Shown: positions 1 through 11,913 of the stretch, piece by piece
How the letters are laid out: every line of letters begins with the position of its first letter
Numbering within the stretch: position 1 is the stretch's first letter
Assembly: GCF_000003195.3 (NCBI RefSeq)
Contig: NC_012873.2
Coordinates: 65,481,615 to 65,545,614, forward strand
Source of the DNA: Sorghum bicolor
Taxonomy: Eukaryota > Streptophyta > Magnoliopsida > Poales > Poaceae
Direction: 5' to 3'
DNA: 64,000 bases
Program-made: the position numbers and the translations under genes
Notes under the pieces: generated by a model
Told to the model about the DNA's origin: nothing
Database searches by the model: none
What the model saw: only the letters and a program-made list of their open reading frames with translations

Positions 1-216
1 CAGCCATTTTGCCTATTCCGTCACAATCAAAGCCAAGGGAACCTAGCCAGTACCTCAGCGTCCACCAGCACTCTAATCAGTGACTTCGCCTCGTGGCTCT
101 TCTGCCTCGGTAAGCATATGCAACAGCACGCAATACGACAACAGCCAATAACCAATCCCACTACCCTAATTCCCCATGAAAACAACACCACCAAGCTACA
201 TTGCCTGAGCACGCAC
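1..216 (-). other. Start of CPN20 intron 1 (runs off window)
   Basis: This follows the exon 1 donor on the minus strand. I do not see the Cpn10 start (consensus KPLGDRVL) in any frame, so the second exon lies beyond the left edge. Confidence 0.5.
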
Positions 217-393
217 CTTGGGAGCGACGACGGTGGCGGCCCTGACGACGAGGCCGCGGAACGCCCGCCGGGCCGGGCAGACCTCGCCGACGGTCACCGT
301 AGATGGAAGCCGGAGCGCACCGATGGAGGCCTTCCCCTTCGCAGCGAAGGCCGCGGCGCCAACCCCCGCGCCGGAGACCTGCAGCGACGCCAT
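217..393 (-). CDS. CPN20: 20 kDa chaperonin, chloroplastic (first exon only, gene runs off left edge)
   Basis: Exon 1 encodes 59 residues from ATG at 393 to a clean donor (AAG|GTGCGT) at 217/216. It is an alanine/serine/arginine-rich plastid transit peptide followed by the motif FRGLVVRAATVVAPK. This matches the end of the transit peptide and start of the mature protein in plant CPN20 (Arabidopsis has FRRLVVKAASVVAPK). The family product is a double-length GroES-type co-chaperonin that caps plastid Cpn60 and assists folding in the stroma. The following exons, which would carry the two Cpn10 domains, are not in the window; positions 1-216 read as intron. A telo-box lies in the presumed 5' leader at 407-414. 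The gene is divergent from PIG-G. Identification rests on one short exon, so it is good but not certain. Confidence 0.72.
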
Positions 394-660
394 TCCTCGA
401 GCAGATAAACCCTAGCGGATAGCACAGAGGACAGCAAGAGCAGCAGAAGCCGCTGCGGCGCCGGACGAGAGCGCTTTATCCCTAGGGACACGCCACGGTT
501 CTGGCGGGCCCAGTGTAGTAGCCCTCTTTATCCTGGATGGGCTTCGTCCCGGCCCATTAAACTCTGGGCTGAGGAGTCAGTCGTCTCACTGGGACGGTTA
601 GTTTAGTTTGCTCGTCGCGCTGGGCCGCCGGCTTCCGCCGTTCCGCGGCGGAGGGAAGCC
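394..660. promoter_or_regulatory. Divergent promoter between CPN20 and PIG-G
   Basis: Only 267 bp separate the two start codons. The interval holds a telo-box (AAACCCTA, 407-414) and several TGGGC/GCCCA (site II-type) motifs, e.g. near 508, 537, 552, 576 and 621. In plants, telo-boxes with site II motifs mark promoters of constitutively expressed growth-related genes. No clear TATA box is seen for either gene. That one bidirectional promoter serves both genes is inference from spacing. Confidence 0.55.
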
Positions 661-3600
661 ATGGGCGCCGCCGTCGCAGGGTGGACCGTGGCGGCGGTGC
701 TGCTTCAGGTCGCCGGCCTCTCCCTCTTCCTCTACGGGTTCTTCCCCGTGAAGCCCACGCTGCGTGGCTTCAGGTCCGCGCCCCTGTGCCTCTGCTTTGG
801 TTTCTCTTAACTTAAGAGTCCTGAGTCGCTGGCTATGCCGTGAAATTTACGGTGTTCGCTCTCGTCTGGTTGTGTTCAGTGGAGAGGAGAGCTACCAGGT
901 GCCGTCGTGCGGTTCCGTTAGTGCTGGGCAGCAGGAGCCGGCGCTTCCCCCGGATCAGCTCAGATCTCTGTACAGGGTAAGGCGTTGCTACTGTCTCCGT
1001 TCTTCGTGCAGGTACTGCTCGTACAGCTATGTGCTGCATTGTTATGCTGCTAGGACGAAGCTTAGGAAGGTTGAGCTAGTGGATAACTGTGCCCACAGCA
1101 CACTGGGATACTATGCATTTTCCCCTGAAATTTGAAAAATCTGAACAGATCGCATTATCAGTTATGATGCTCACCGTTGTTATTTTCTGTACGCCAGGAA
1201 CTCTCTGGGATCCCTCCTGTGTACGATCGCTTAGTGTTGATGGTATGTTCTGAACTGATATGGATGTTCATTTGGTTCAGCAGCATAGTTCAAATATGTT
1301 TTGCTGATATTTTGTCTTACCCCCTTTTTTATTTCATTTTTTTGCCTTTTGAGTTTTTGAATGTCCATTTAGGTAATAGATGGACTACCTGCTGAATTTG
1401 TACTTGGGAGAGGCAGGAAACCTCCAAGCAAAGAAATGATGGAGTCTATGCCATACACTCAGTCTTTGTTAGCTGGTTGCAAAGCAGCAGCTTACCATGC
1501 CAAGGCTGCACCTCCCACTGTCACAATGCCCCGACTAAAAGTAAGACTTCTTTCTAGAGACACCCTTTTATTCAAGTGGTCCGCAATACTAACTGTACTC
1601 TTTTTTTAGGCTATGGTATCTGGGGCAATTGGCGGTTTTCTAGACGTAGCATTTAATTTCAATACTCAAGCCTTCTTAGAGGACAATCTTCTTGGTTAGA
1701 ACCTCTCTGTACCTCCCTACCCGTTTCATACTAATTTAACCTCTGTACACTAAACCGCCATTAGTATGTGAGATCTTTTGTGTTTTGTATTCCCTGTTGG
1801 TATCTGTTTCAATGGTTGCAAAATTGCTTATATACTATATCTATCATACTTCACGAATGCACACCTATGCAGATCAGCTTCATATGATTGGTTTGAAGTT
1901 AGTGATGCTGGGAGATGAGACATGGATCAAATTGTTCCCAACACTATTCACTAGACAAGATGGAGTGAGCAGTTTTTATGTAAGTCTTTTTATCCCTCAC
2001 GGCACATGTTTTTGACACAGTGGAAGGATAATATGATAATGTCTGTCACCTGAAACTTTAGCCTACTGGTTACTTCCGAGAGCATATTATTGCTTCCCTG
2101 TTTTATTTTGTAGGAATCTGCCAACATTACTGAAACCACTAGACAAAAAGCGAGTAGACCAAACATGGACGTATATTTTAGAGTTTGCTTGTAATTGGCC
2201 TCTCCATACCATTTGTTCGGCATATTTTTATCCACTATAAAGCAAAACCTCATTATTCTCCTGATGATGATACAACATTTTTAAGGAGAGCATCAGCTAC
2301 TTTGGGCTATGCTTGCAGATATTTGCATATGCAGTACGTAAGCTTATGTCTTGATTCTTGAACTCTTGATACTTGCTTAGTGATGATATTTTGGTTGTTC
2401 TGAGCAACCTAGCGTTTTTATCAATAAAATTTTGTTCAATTGTTTGTAACTATCTTTCAGGTGAAAGATACAGTTGAGGTTGATTTCAACGTTTCACGCC
2501 ACTTAGAATTTGAGCTTGCTGCAAAAGACTGGAGTGTCTTGGTATGCTTTTGCTCTTACCTCGGTGCTTGTCTCATTTATTAGTCCTTGTGGATTGATAA
2601 TGTTATGTCCAATTGCTTGAATTACAACTGTACAGTGCAGGACTAGAGTTTGTTTTTTTTTATAATAAGTAACCCTCTTTACATATCATTCATTGTCTAG
2701 TGCTTATCTACAAGGTTGTTTTGCAATGTCTTTTTGAAGAGTAGTAAGCCATTTGTTTTTTTTTCCTTTTTTCTTTTGGATAATTACAGGTTCTTCACTA
2801 TCTAGGCTTAGACCATGTTGGACATATAGGTGGCCGCCGGAGGTAAGTATGTCATCACCTTTCAGGCTTTAATGCTTTTGTGCGGGTTCAACTGGTGATA
2901 ATTTTGAGTTAAAACTTTGAAATGATAGTGTTTTGATGACCCAAAAGATGAAGGAGATGGATGATGTCATTAGACGGGTGCATGCTGCGAGCCTTCTGGA
3001 TAATATGAACAGAACACTTTTCGTCTGTGATTCTTTCTTGTTTTGACAAATAATCTTCTTTTTCTAGTCATGTACATGCTATATGACAACTGATGACATG
3101 TTTCAACATCTGTGGGAGATTGCTTTGGGAGTCCACCAGCAAATGATGGATTTGTATTGTTAATTCATGTGTCCATGTTTGACAAAGTTTATCTCTATGT
3201 CATTCTAATTTCTATTGATCTTTATTGAATTGCCACATGTAAAGTTTAGCAAGCCAAAAAAAATTGAACGCAGCCGGCCCAAAATTTTATGTATTCTATC
3301 TTCTGGGTTGCATTATATATGCTTGGTTATATATATTTTCCCCAAAAAATGTACCCAAGAAAAATTCTGATGCTCATTTTGGTGTCTCCCATTGTTTCAG
3401 GTTGTGGTTAGCGATCATGGCATGACTGAAGGGGGTAATCATGGAGGATCTTCATATGAAGAAACTGATTCACTTGCCCTTTTTATAGGACACAGTGTTG
3501 AGAGCCCATATTGTTCACCCTATGACCAGAATGAAGCACTTCAAGTAAAGTCTAAACTTTATAAATGACCTACATTTATGTTACTTATAGAGGTTCTGTA

Positions 3601-6600
3601 TACCTTCTAGTTCATCTTTGGATGTTTGTGTTGCTCATTTTTTGCATATTCTTTGAGCCAAGAAAACATTGTTGCTGTATGACATTTTCCAATCACTAGG
3701 CTTTATGTTCTCCCCATTCAAGCTGAATAGATAATTACAGTACTCTTAAAGATAGTCCGAAGTCCGAACTCCCAAGAGATCAATATACAACTCTGACATC
3801 CTTTGTCAGGTGGATCTTGCCCCGACTCTTGCTCTTCTACTTGGTGTACCAATTCCGAAGAATAATTTTGGTGTTGTGCTTCCAGAGCCTTTAAACTCGT
3901 TGACAGGTGATTTTATTTTTACCTTCCATTTTTTGGTGCATTAAGGTTCATCATGAATGACAAGGAATAGATAATTTATGCTTGTGAGCTTGAAATTATT
4001 TCAGTAAGTTATTTTCAGGGGTTGCCTAATCAGTTCAATCATATTTGGTCACATCATAATATTGAATTGTTTACAAATTATATTATTAAATACTCCTCTT
4101 AGCTTTCACTGTTTGGAGATGATGAGTGCATCTTGTTTCAGATGACCAGAAACTAAGGATGTTAGAGCTTAACTCATGGCAAATCTTAAGATTGCTGCAA
4201 GCACAAGTACCTGCCTTCTGCCTTGAAGAATGTATTAATTCGGAGGGCAGCATTGTACTTGACATCCTTCATGAATCTATTGAGAAAAAATTGTGCCATT
4301 TACTTTCTAAAGCCTTTTCTTCTCATCAATCCTCACGTCTTCATCGAGGTTCTGATTTCAAGTGAGCTTCTACAGACAATCTCCTTAAACTGTTGTGAGT
4401 ATCTTTGTTCATTGTTGCTTAAAAAGAACTTGTTTCAGGTCTGTTCAAGCTGGGTACTATGGAACTGCTGCAGATAACTACTATGGCTTCTTAAGATATG
4501 CGAGTGAGTGGTTGTCTCACAGAGCAACCGATGTAATTTTACTCTCTTTGCAGATTTGTACCTTAGTTTCAAGTAGCTTTCTGCTAGGTTTGCCTTTCTT
4601 AAGAATGACTTGTTTTCTTTTATTACAGAAACCATTATATTTACTGGTCTCTGCAATCCTGCTGATGACGGTGTCATGCCTTTTCCTCATGAGCACTGTG
4701 TCTTGCCTACTTAAGGGACGGTCTCTGAGTCAAGTTGATCAACATTCAGAGTCATATTTGGATCAACGCTGCCACCTTGATGAGGTTCTTGTTCTTGCTG
4801 GGATGTTTCTCTATGTCATCAGTCTTGGTTCAAGTTCTTTTGTGGAAGAAGAGCAGTATACATGGCACTTTCTCACTTCTACTCTGTATTTAATATTTCT
4901 GACCAAGGCAATCCATTCAATGCTAAAAGGATCAAATCCAACACTTGGTCATAAAGCAGAAGAGAGCTTTGACAAAAGTAACTTTTCCTATGCTACAAGC
5001 TTTGAATTAACCCCGGGCAAGAGAAATGTTTACAAGTTATGTACTATCCTTATTGTTCTTGTTGCTGGGAGAGTTATAAGAGCTTGGCATCAAGGTGGGA
5101 TCAACTGGGTTCACTTTCCTGATATTTCAAAGTTACTGGCGCAAGCTGACTCTTCTGTTGTGAAGTCTCTGCAGATTATCTCATTTCTTGCAGTTGTGGT
5201 ATTGTTTTCAGTTTCACTCACTTTACTCAGAGCAAGATCAAAGTTTGTTATAGGAGTATGGTTGACCCACATTTTTTGTGGATTTTTGGTTCTGCTGCAT
5301 ATCTGCGCAAATCAAATCAGTACTTCATTACCAATTAACCATAGCACAGCATCAATAGCTCGACAGTTTTATGTGATTGCTAGTGTTTCAATATCTGCCA
5401 CTGTTCTTGCTTCACCTTGGGTATTTCCAATATTTTCCACGGAAGCAGAATCAGCATCCTCTGGTTCTAGTCCTGTAAAGGCTATACATGGCATCAGAAA
5501 TTCACTTTTTCTCACTGGAATAACATATACAGCGTTCTGGGGCCTTCTGCAGTTGCTTCTTCAACAACCAATCAATGCAATTCCTCTTTTCCTCATTTTC
5601 TTGCAAACAGTCTCGAGTGTAGTTCATTTTTCTCTGGATAAAACATTACATAAACAATGGGTACAGGTAAGTCTCTTGCATATTCTTGGTAATCTTTGCT
5701 CGCTCAGCATCATGTTTCCATTTTTTAAACTCGTGGCATCAGGGAAATAGTTATTTTTATTTGACTTACTGTTGGCAATAAACCGTGTAGGTTGTGGCAA
5801 TGCAGTTCTTGGGAATGGCTGGTCACTTTGGTCTTGGGAATACAAATAGCCTTGCCAGCATTGATGTTGCTGGAGCATTCATTGTAAGTTTTAACCAAGA
5901 ATGCCTCAAGACCCCTTTTCTCCATTTCCTTCTGACTTGACTGATGAATTTTGACAGGGCATTTCAAGTTACTCCACAGTTCTTTCTGGTATACTGATGT
6001 TTATGATAACATATGCATCACCTCTGATGTTATACCTTGGGTTGGTCCTTCATGTATCGGTGAAAGATATTGATGATATCTCTACTCTACGGCACTTGAA
6101 ATGGAGCTATATTCTAGACAAAATGGTCACATTGCCATGTTTGTTTCCTTTGCTCATTAATTCTCTTGCGTTGACTTCATACACCATTGTTTTGCTACTC
6201 ATGAGGAATCACTTATTTGTTTGGAGCGTATTTTCACCAAAGTAAGTATCGAATAAATGTCTTACAAATAAACCTCTGGTCACTTATCCGTTTTACATAG
6301 AGTACTCCAGTTCGAAAAGGTTTTCATTATAGCTTTGTCCTAAGTCAAGCATATTGACCATCAATTCCTAGAAATCTGTATAGTTTATAACATTCTAAGA
6401 TTTATTTATGTTTTTTGGTCCACCATGAGAAATAAAATTCACATACTTAAACTATATGAATTTCTAGGAATTGATGGTCAAAGATAGAAATACTTGACTT
6501 GGAACAGCACTAGAATGACAACCTTTATGAATGGAGTGCAAGTTTTGTATATTATAAATGTACGATATGGTTCCTCTGTAAGCATCATATGTTGAAAGAT

Positions 6601-6940
6601 AAATTTTGATGTGAAAATGGCATCCTAGTTCTTGATTCCCCTGTCATCTTCGAAAGCGCATAAACAATAGAAGTCACCAGGATGTTCCTACTTGTAGAAC
6701 CGTTAACGCGTAATATATTTTCTACAGGATCGAATATGCATATTCTATTTTATATGCTATATACATACAATTTCACTGTTAGCTGACCCACTTAAATTCC
6801 TAAATACCAACAGGTACCTCTATGTCTGCGCAGCAACAGTGTGCACGTATGTCGGAGTATTCGTCATAGCTATGACTGCAGTCTACAATTGCGCTGTTTT
6901 TAAGTTCAGGGCGCGAAGCTACAGGGATAAATCCCAGTGA
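661..6940 (+). CDS. GPI7: GPI ethanolamine phosphate transferase 2 (PIG-G/GPI7 type)
   Basis: Coding exons: 661-773, 880-976, 1198-1242, 1373-1540, 1610-1694, 1873-1979, 2461-2541, 2790-2842, 2929-3022, 3401-3544, 3810-3906, 4142-4361, 4439-4532, 4629-5666, 5791-5883, 5958-6241, 6814-6940. All joins keep frame and give about 979 aa, close to human PIGG (983). Residues 9-27 form an ER signal-anchor. The lumenal alkaline-phosphatase-like domain keeps its metal and catalytic signature: VIDG (Asp88), PPTVTMPR (nucleophile Thr near 134-136), LGDETW (184-187), LDHVGHIGG (240-248), SDHGMTEGGNHGG (285-297). The signature GSSYEETDSLALFIG points to PIG-G rather than PIG-O or PIG-N. After about residue 450 come many membrane helices, ending with the conserved GLGNTNSLASIDVAG. 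The enzyme adds ethanolamine phosphate to the second mannose of GPI anchors in the ER. The 96-nt segment 4533-4628 is in frame, so a retained form of 1011 aa is possible. Confidence 0.9.
6304..6537. mobile_element. MITE in last intron of PIG-G
   Basis: A 234-bp near-palindrome. Left arm from ACTCCAGTTCGAAAAGG pairs with the right arm ending CTTTATGAATGGAGT, and the arms stay matched inward through TTGACCATCAATTCCTAGAAAT (6354-6375) and its complement (about 6459-6481). No coding capacity. I do not recognise the family; terminal repeats resemble neither the GGCC-ended nor the CTCCCTCCGT elements elsewhere in the window. Confidence 0.7.
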
Positions 6941-8352
6941 TCAGACTAATGATTAGTTGTTCTGATTTACAAGTAGACATTTGTAAGAACTCAGAAAGGG
7001 GAGTATCTTGGCCTATTCTCTCATCGTACAACATTGAACTCCCATGTTTCCAGACCATGCAGTCCCTGCAAGGGCCTATACAACATTTCTCGTTCTCTTT
7101 ACTAATTGTATTCTTCTTCTGCGAGTACATTGTAGCCTGAGTTGCACTGTTTCGATTGCGAGATCCATGTTGAGCCATTTTCATATATGAATCTGAGCAT
7201 TAAACTTTAAACCATGACATGTATCACCTGTTAAGAACAATACTACGAATTTATGGTAGCAATTTAGCAAATATTGCATATTTCCACAGCGACAAATTGT
7301 ACGGGTGAAACAAATGCGAGTGAATTTATTCAAATGAATCGAAATATTTACAATCACACTGATACACTAATGTTAAGCGGGATGACTGATACGCAACCCA
7401 TGGGCTTATGTACAGTAGTTGTTCAAGGTCTGATACAAATGGTACTGGTAAATAGGTGATGGTGCGTGCACTCAACCTGTGTATGCGAGATACCACTGAC
7501 CAGCCCTATATTAATCATCACCGGTAACTGATGTTGCTTAATGCTTTGAGCATATGATGTTACTGTTTAAATCAATCAACGAACTTGCAGGCTATTTACA
7601 TCATAATCTAAGCATGCCACAAAGTTTAGGAACTTTTTTTTTTTTGTTTCCCTTTGATCTTTGGAAACGGAGAGGGAGGCCTTCAGCATAGGCCCAAGCC
7701 ACAGCCACACAATGTTTGCATATTTGCACCGTCTAGCCATGAATTCACAGAAACTTTGATATTACACGACAGGATGTCCAGAAGGCTGCAGTTGCTGCTT
7801 GTACAATCGCAGGATTTTGGTAGATACTGTACAAGGACAACAGAGAATTAGTATGCACAAGTTACAAGGCTATAGCAATGCTATTTAACAGCTGCAGGTT
7901 CATTGGAAACTTTATCACTACATGACTATATCTCCCTAGACGATGATACAACAATTTAAGTGCTTACAAAATGAAATGTGGGTTAGTGTTCGCAATGTAA
8001 ATACTGTTACAAGTACCCACATCCTGGATAAACAGAGGTATTAAAATACAATTCTATAATCAAGCTGATGCTAGCAATCTAAGTTGTTGGAATCTGATCT
8101 CCACCAATTCAGAAACTAAAAGGGTCACATCAGAGTGATAATGCCCAGCTGCCCTGATGTACCTCTGTCATTGGGACGAAAGGCTATTCCATCTAAAGGG
8201 TCCTAGTGTATCGGCCAGTCAAGTATAGTGCCAAGCAGCCTAATGAGCAGTGAAGCTTGCTCATACTATAAGGAATTAAGTTTAAGATATTTGTAACCTA
8301 GTCTGCAAGATGATATTTTGCATAGCTACATTGAAATGCTCGTGGAGTTCTG
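6941..8352. other. Convergent 3' flanks of PIG-G and the next gene
   Basis: AT-rich DNA holding the 3' UTR of PIG-G (plus strand) and that of the unknown-function gene (minus strand). No further gene, RNA or transposon with clear ends is seen. Open frames here are short and lack family features. Confidence 0.5.
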
Positions 8353-10549
8353 TCAAAATGCTTCTGATATTCTACAGAAACAAAACATAAGGCAATGGCC
8401 AGAGGAATTCAAACATTCCTTGACGTGGTCTATGGATTTCTGTACAACGATTATGTCCCAGGAGTTGTATCCATATTTACTAACAGTATTACTCCTATTA
8501 GCACGGGTAACTTACCCAATAGCCGTCGCGCTCCATGATGCTATATTGTAAACAACTTTCGTTCCATCCCATGCCTTCTGCAGCTTGCTTTTCCTCTTTT
8601 TAGTTGAAAATGTCTTGCTAAGAGCTGACAAAATTTAAAATGGGGAGTCTTAATATAGGATTTCATATAATAAGTAACAACCGAATTCATCTCAAATAAT
8701 GGAACACAATGTTAACCTTGTTGAAGTTGATTGGGTGTCAGGTCCTGCATAATATGAATTTTTGTGCCATCAGCAGTCAATGCATGAAAACAAGAAAAAT
8801 AGAGACATCCCTTCCCAAATCAATATGACAGCAGAACAGATAAACTACCGTAAGACTAGCAGGGAGAAATCAGAGAATAGAGATTATGTTGCCTTGGCCC
8901 TTGAGAACTATTGGCAGTCATACAATTCATCTTCTAATATAAAGAATATATAGACAAACAAAATGCACTTATGTACATGAGCAAATAGAAAGTGAACTGC
9001 ACTTTATATACCTTAGTTTGTTTCAGTGACAGCAAGTATGCAGCCATGAAGCATGCAATACCATCAACTATGTCCTCTTGCTTAACAAGAACATATCCGT
9101 CTTCTGAATCATCACTAACATTCACACTCTTATCATCCCATATATCTGCCGCACTTATAATATCCCATGATACTGTTTCATCCACTGTTACAAGAGTCAT
9201 TGTAGAACTGTTCAGTTGTCAGGTTCAATTCAACTGTGTATACAAATGGGGGTTTCTAAATTGTGGACAAGACAGTGCATGCATGCATTGTGAAAAACAA
9301 GTACAGTTCTATTCTAAATCCAGCAAAGGGTAATTATGTACAGCAAATGCACCTGCACCATGTTGATATACTGACTTCTGAAGGGTATCTAGCTTCTCTA
9401 GAAATTCAGGCGATTGAACCCTTGATTTCAGAAGATCACACAGCTGCAAGTTAATGAAGATGTAGAGACCTTAGGGAGGCTTGAAAACAGAAAGGAACAA
9501 GCAGTGAAAGGCCGATCTAATTTATGCTACCATCAATAGGTAAAACGCATCACTGCCATAGTGCCAGAGCACAGTTCAAGTGCCAGAAAACAGTTTAGCT
9601 CAAACTGATGACCAGGAAAACAGAATTTATAATTGGTATAAGCTTCATACCATGAATAGCCTGGACCCATGTTGCACAAGGAATTCATTGTAACATGTCA
9701 ACTATTCCAAAGTCTATGAATCTGCTATTTATTTATTTATTTGCTACACACATAATGTGAAAAAATGTGGGAGTACAAATCAGTAAATCACTTATCAAAA
9801 TACATACCAACTACCAAATTAATGGCCTCATCTGCTATGCAATCTCATTTTAATCTCTCCACTCTGACACATTTAACTGGACTACAGATAGTACCAGCTT
9901 CGCCGCCAAGTTTGACCTTAAGAGTTAAGAACCTATTAGTGTATCTGGCAAACTGTCATGATTAAAATCATCTGCTGCTCAGCACGTAGTACCACAAAAA
10001 CAGCAAAGGCAATAATTGAGGTGCGGCCACTCAAATCGTAGCAATTTCGTGTAAATCTAACCTAGTCCTGACGCGCAGCAACCTCCGATTTGAGCTTAAT
10101 AATCACTTACTCTCGTCCTCATCGGTCTCAGGAAACGCCTAACTGCCGCAAACTACCCCCATCAATCAAGCTACGGATTCCCGAACCCAAATTGCTACGA
10201 ACCCTTAGGCAGCAAAACTAAGAAATGCAAAGCCAGATCTCCCCCCCCCCCCCCCCCTCACCTCGTCCGCCTCGTAGTCGGTCTCCGAGGGTGGTGGCGG
10301 CGGCGCCCCCTCGTCCCCGCCGCCGTCGCCGCCCCCCTCCTCCTCCACATCCACCTCCTTGAAGCTTGCCCCTTCAGCAGGATCCCCCAGATCGGCCTCG
10401 TGCATCATCTCGAGCGCGCGCTGGCACTGCTCCAGCACCGACTCCAGCGTCCTCCGCCGCAGCTTCAGCTCCTCCGGCAGCCTCCGCCTCGCCGCCGCCT
10501 CCGCCTCCGCCGGAGGAGGAGCAGGCGTGGACGAGGAGGCCGGCTCCAT
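8353..10549 (-). CDS. Conserved plant protein of unknown function
   Basis: Exons in transcript order: 10549-10262, 9443-9353, 9184-9012, 8744-8717, 8624-8516 and a doubtful 8371-8353; all joins keep frame, giving 235 aa. I start at the ATG at 10549 (MEPASSSTPAPPP); the open frame above it has only a TTG. The protein has a helical/charged N-terminal half (RRTLESVLEQCQRAL), an acidic glycine-rich linker, then blocks I associate with an uncharacterised plant family: LCDLLKSRVQSPEFLEKL, WDIISAADIWDDK, GYVLVKQEDIVDGIACFMAA, LSKTFSTKKRKSKLQKAWDG. Relatives, as I recall them, continue some 20 residues past SATAIG. Here the best last exon reads only ISEAF-stop, so the C-terminus is either misjudged or truncated. 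No function is known to me. Confidence 0.75.
10241..10257. repeat. C17/G17 homopolymer beside a splice donor
   Basis: Seventeen C on the plus strand. On the minus-strand transcript this is GTGA followed by G17, i.e. it begins four bases into intron 1 of the unknown-function gene. Confidence 0.9.
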
Positions 10550-10556
10550 CGAAGCC

Positions 10557-10564
10557 AAACCCTA
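10557..10564 (+). promoter_or_regulatory. Telo-box next to start codon
   Basis: AAACCCTA lies just upstream of the minus-strand ATG at 10549 of the unknown-function gene. Telo-boxes near plant start sites are common in constitutive genes. Confidence 0.4.
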
Positions 10565-10950
10565 ATCGCGCGGCGACCGGTGGCTTGTCTCGCTTCGCAA
10601 CTCCCAACCCCAACGGCGGCGAATAGGGGAGAGAGAGGAGAGGGAGACGGATATCCGAGGGAGACGTGCGCGTGGCTGTCCCCGTGGCCGACTTGTTCCG
10701 TCCGCGCGTGTTGTTTTTGGTGGCGGCTTGTTGGCGATAGGGATAACCCAGGGCCGGTAGTGTCGTTACGAAGCTAGTACACGGCGGTGGGCTCAGGGCT
10801 GGTTGGTGGTATTGCCCGCACGCTGCGCTCAGTTTCCTTGGACGACGCGTGCTACTGAGTGGTGGGGACAAGGAAAGAAGGCCCCACATGTCATGGACTC
10901 GTTAAGGCTTCCAGCTTGTTGTGTCATCGTAAGCGGGAAAACTTACTCGA

Positions 10951-11203
10951 GCCTTGTTAGTTCACCTCGAAATTTAAAACTTTTTTAAGATTTTCTGTCA
11001 CATCAAATCTTGTGGTACATGCATAAAGCACTAAATATAAATAAAAAAAAACTAATTGCACAGTTTATCCGTAATTTACGAGACGAATCTTTTGAACCTA
11101 GTTAGTTTATGATTGGACAATATTTGTCACAAACAAACGAAAATGCTACAACGAAAATGCTACAGTACTAAAATCCGAAATCTTTTCGGAACTAAACAAG
11201 GCC
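10951..11203. mobile_element. Tourist-like MITE of the GGCCTTGTTTAGTT family, copy A
   Basis: Begins GCCTTGTTAGTTC and ends GAACTAAACAAGGCC, with the family core ACGAGACGAATCTTTTGA and ATTGCACAGTTTA. A 14-bp duplication (ACGAAAATGCTACA twice, about 11139-11166) lies near the right end. A second, internally deleted relative (about 11227-11325, ending AACTAAACAAGG) follows directly. Other copies of the family in this window have 3-bp duplications at their ends, as in PIF/Harbinger elements. Confidence 0.75.
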
Positions 11204-11913
11204 TCAGAGTGAAATTTATTACTGCTGGTGCTATTAAATATAATTAAAAAATAACTAATTGTATAGTTTATAATTAAATACTAATTACTATAACTACAAA
11301 TATGTTTTTCATAAACTAAACAAGGTGACAAGGACGCTAATGGTAACCATCATTGGAGAGGACCCATATTCCTTTTTTTAAGATGGTGAATTGCTTTAAA
11401 AGTCTTTTCGCTTGAGTGCCGAATCTATTAGCTATTCAACAGTGTTTTTCTCTCACAACAAATTAGCTATCAGTATTTTTGACCATGGCTTTTCAGACAA
11501 AAAAAAAGATACTATACCACTGTTTATCACTGTCACGAGGACCTTTGACCTTTGAGAGAAGTATTTTGTAGGACGGAACATTTCCAAAGTCACTGCACTG
11601 CCCACTCAGTCACACAGCAATGGGAAATCCGCATCGGAACTGGAGGTTGACTTTAGGCGCTATAGGAACATTTCCAAATGGAAAATGCTTGAGAAACTTA
11701 GAGCAGATTTTGGAATAAACCGCTTTATGTGAAAACCTTTTCGCCAAGATACATTACACAAAAACATATTCTACATCAGATTCTTCTACCAATGATATAT
11801 GTCTGGGAAGTTACACTCCCGCTATAATCAGACAGGAATTTCATCTTTGTTCTATAAGGAAAAACGAGTACAGGTGCAAGGGGTATGTACAAGGTAGGGG
11901 GTGGATGTCAAGG
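11204..11913. other. Intergenic, no gene recognised
   Basis: AT-rich DNA with the short second MITE relic (11227-11325) and the 3' flank of the WD40-like gene. No other structure seen. Confidence 0.4.
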
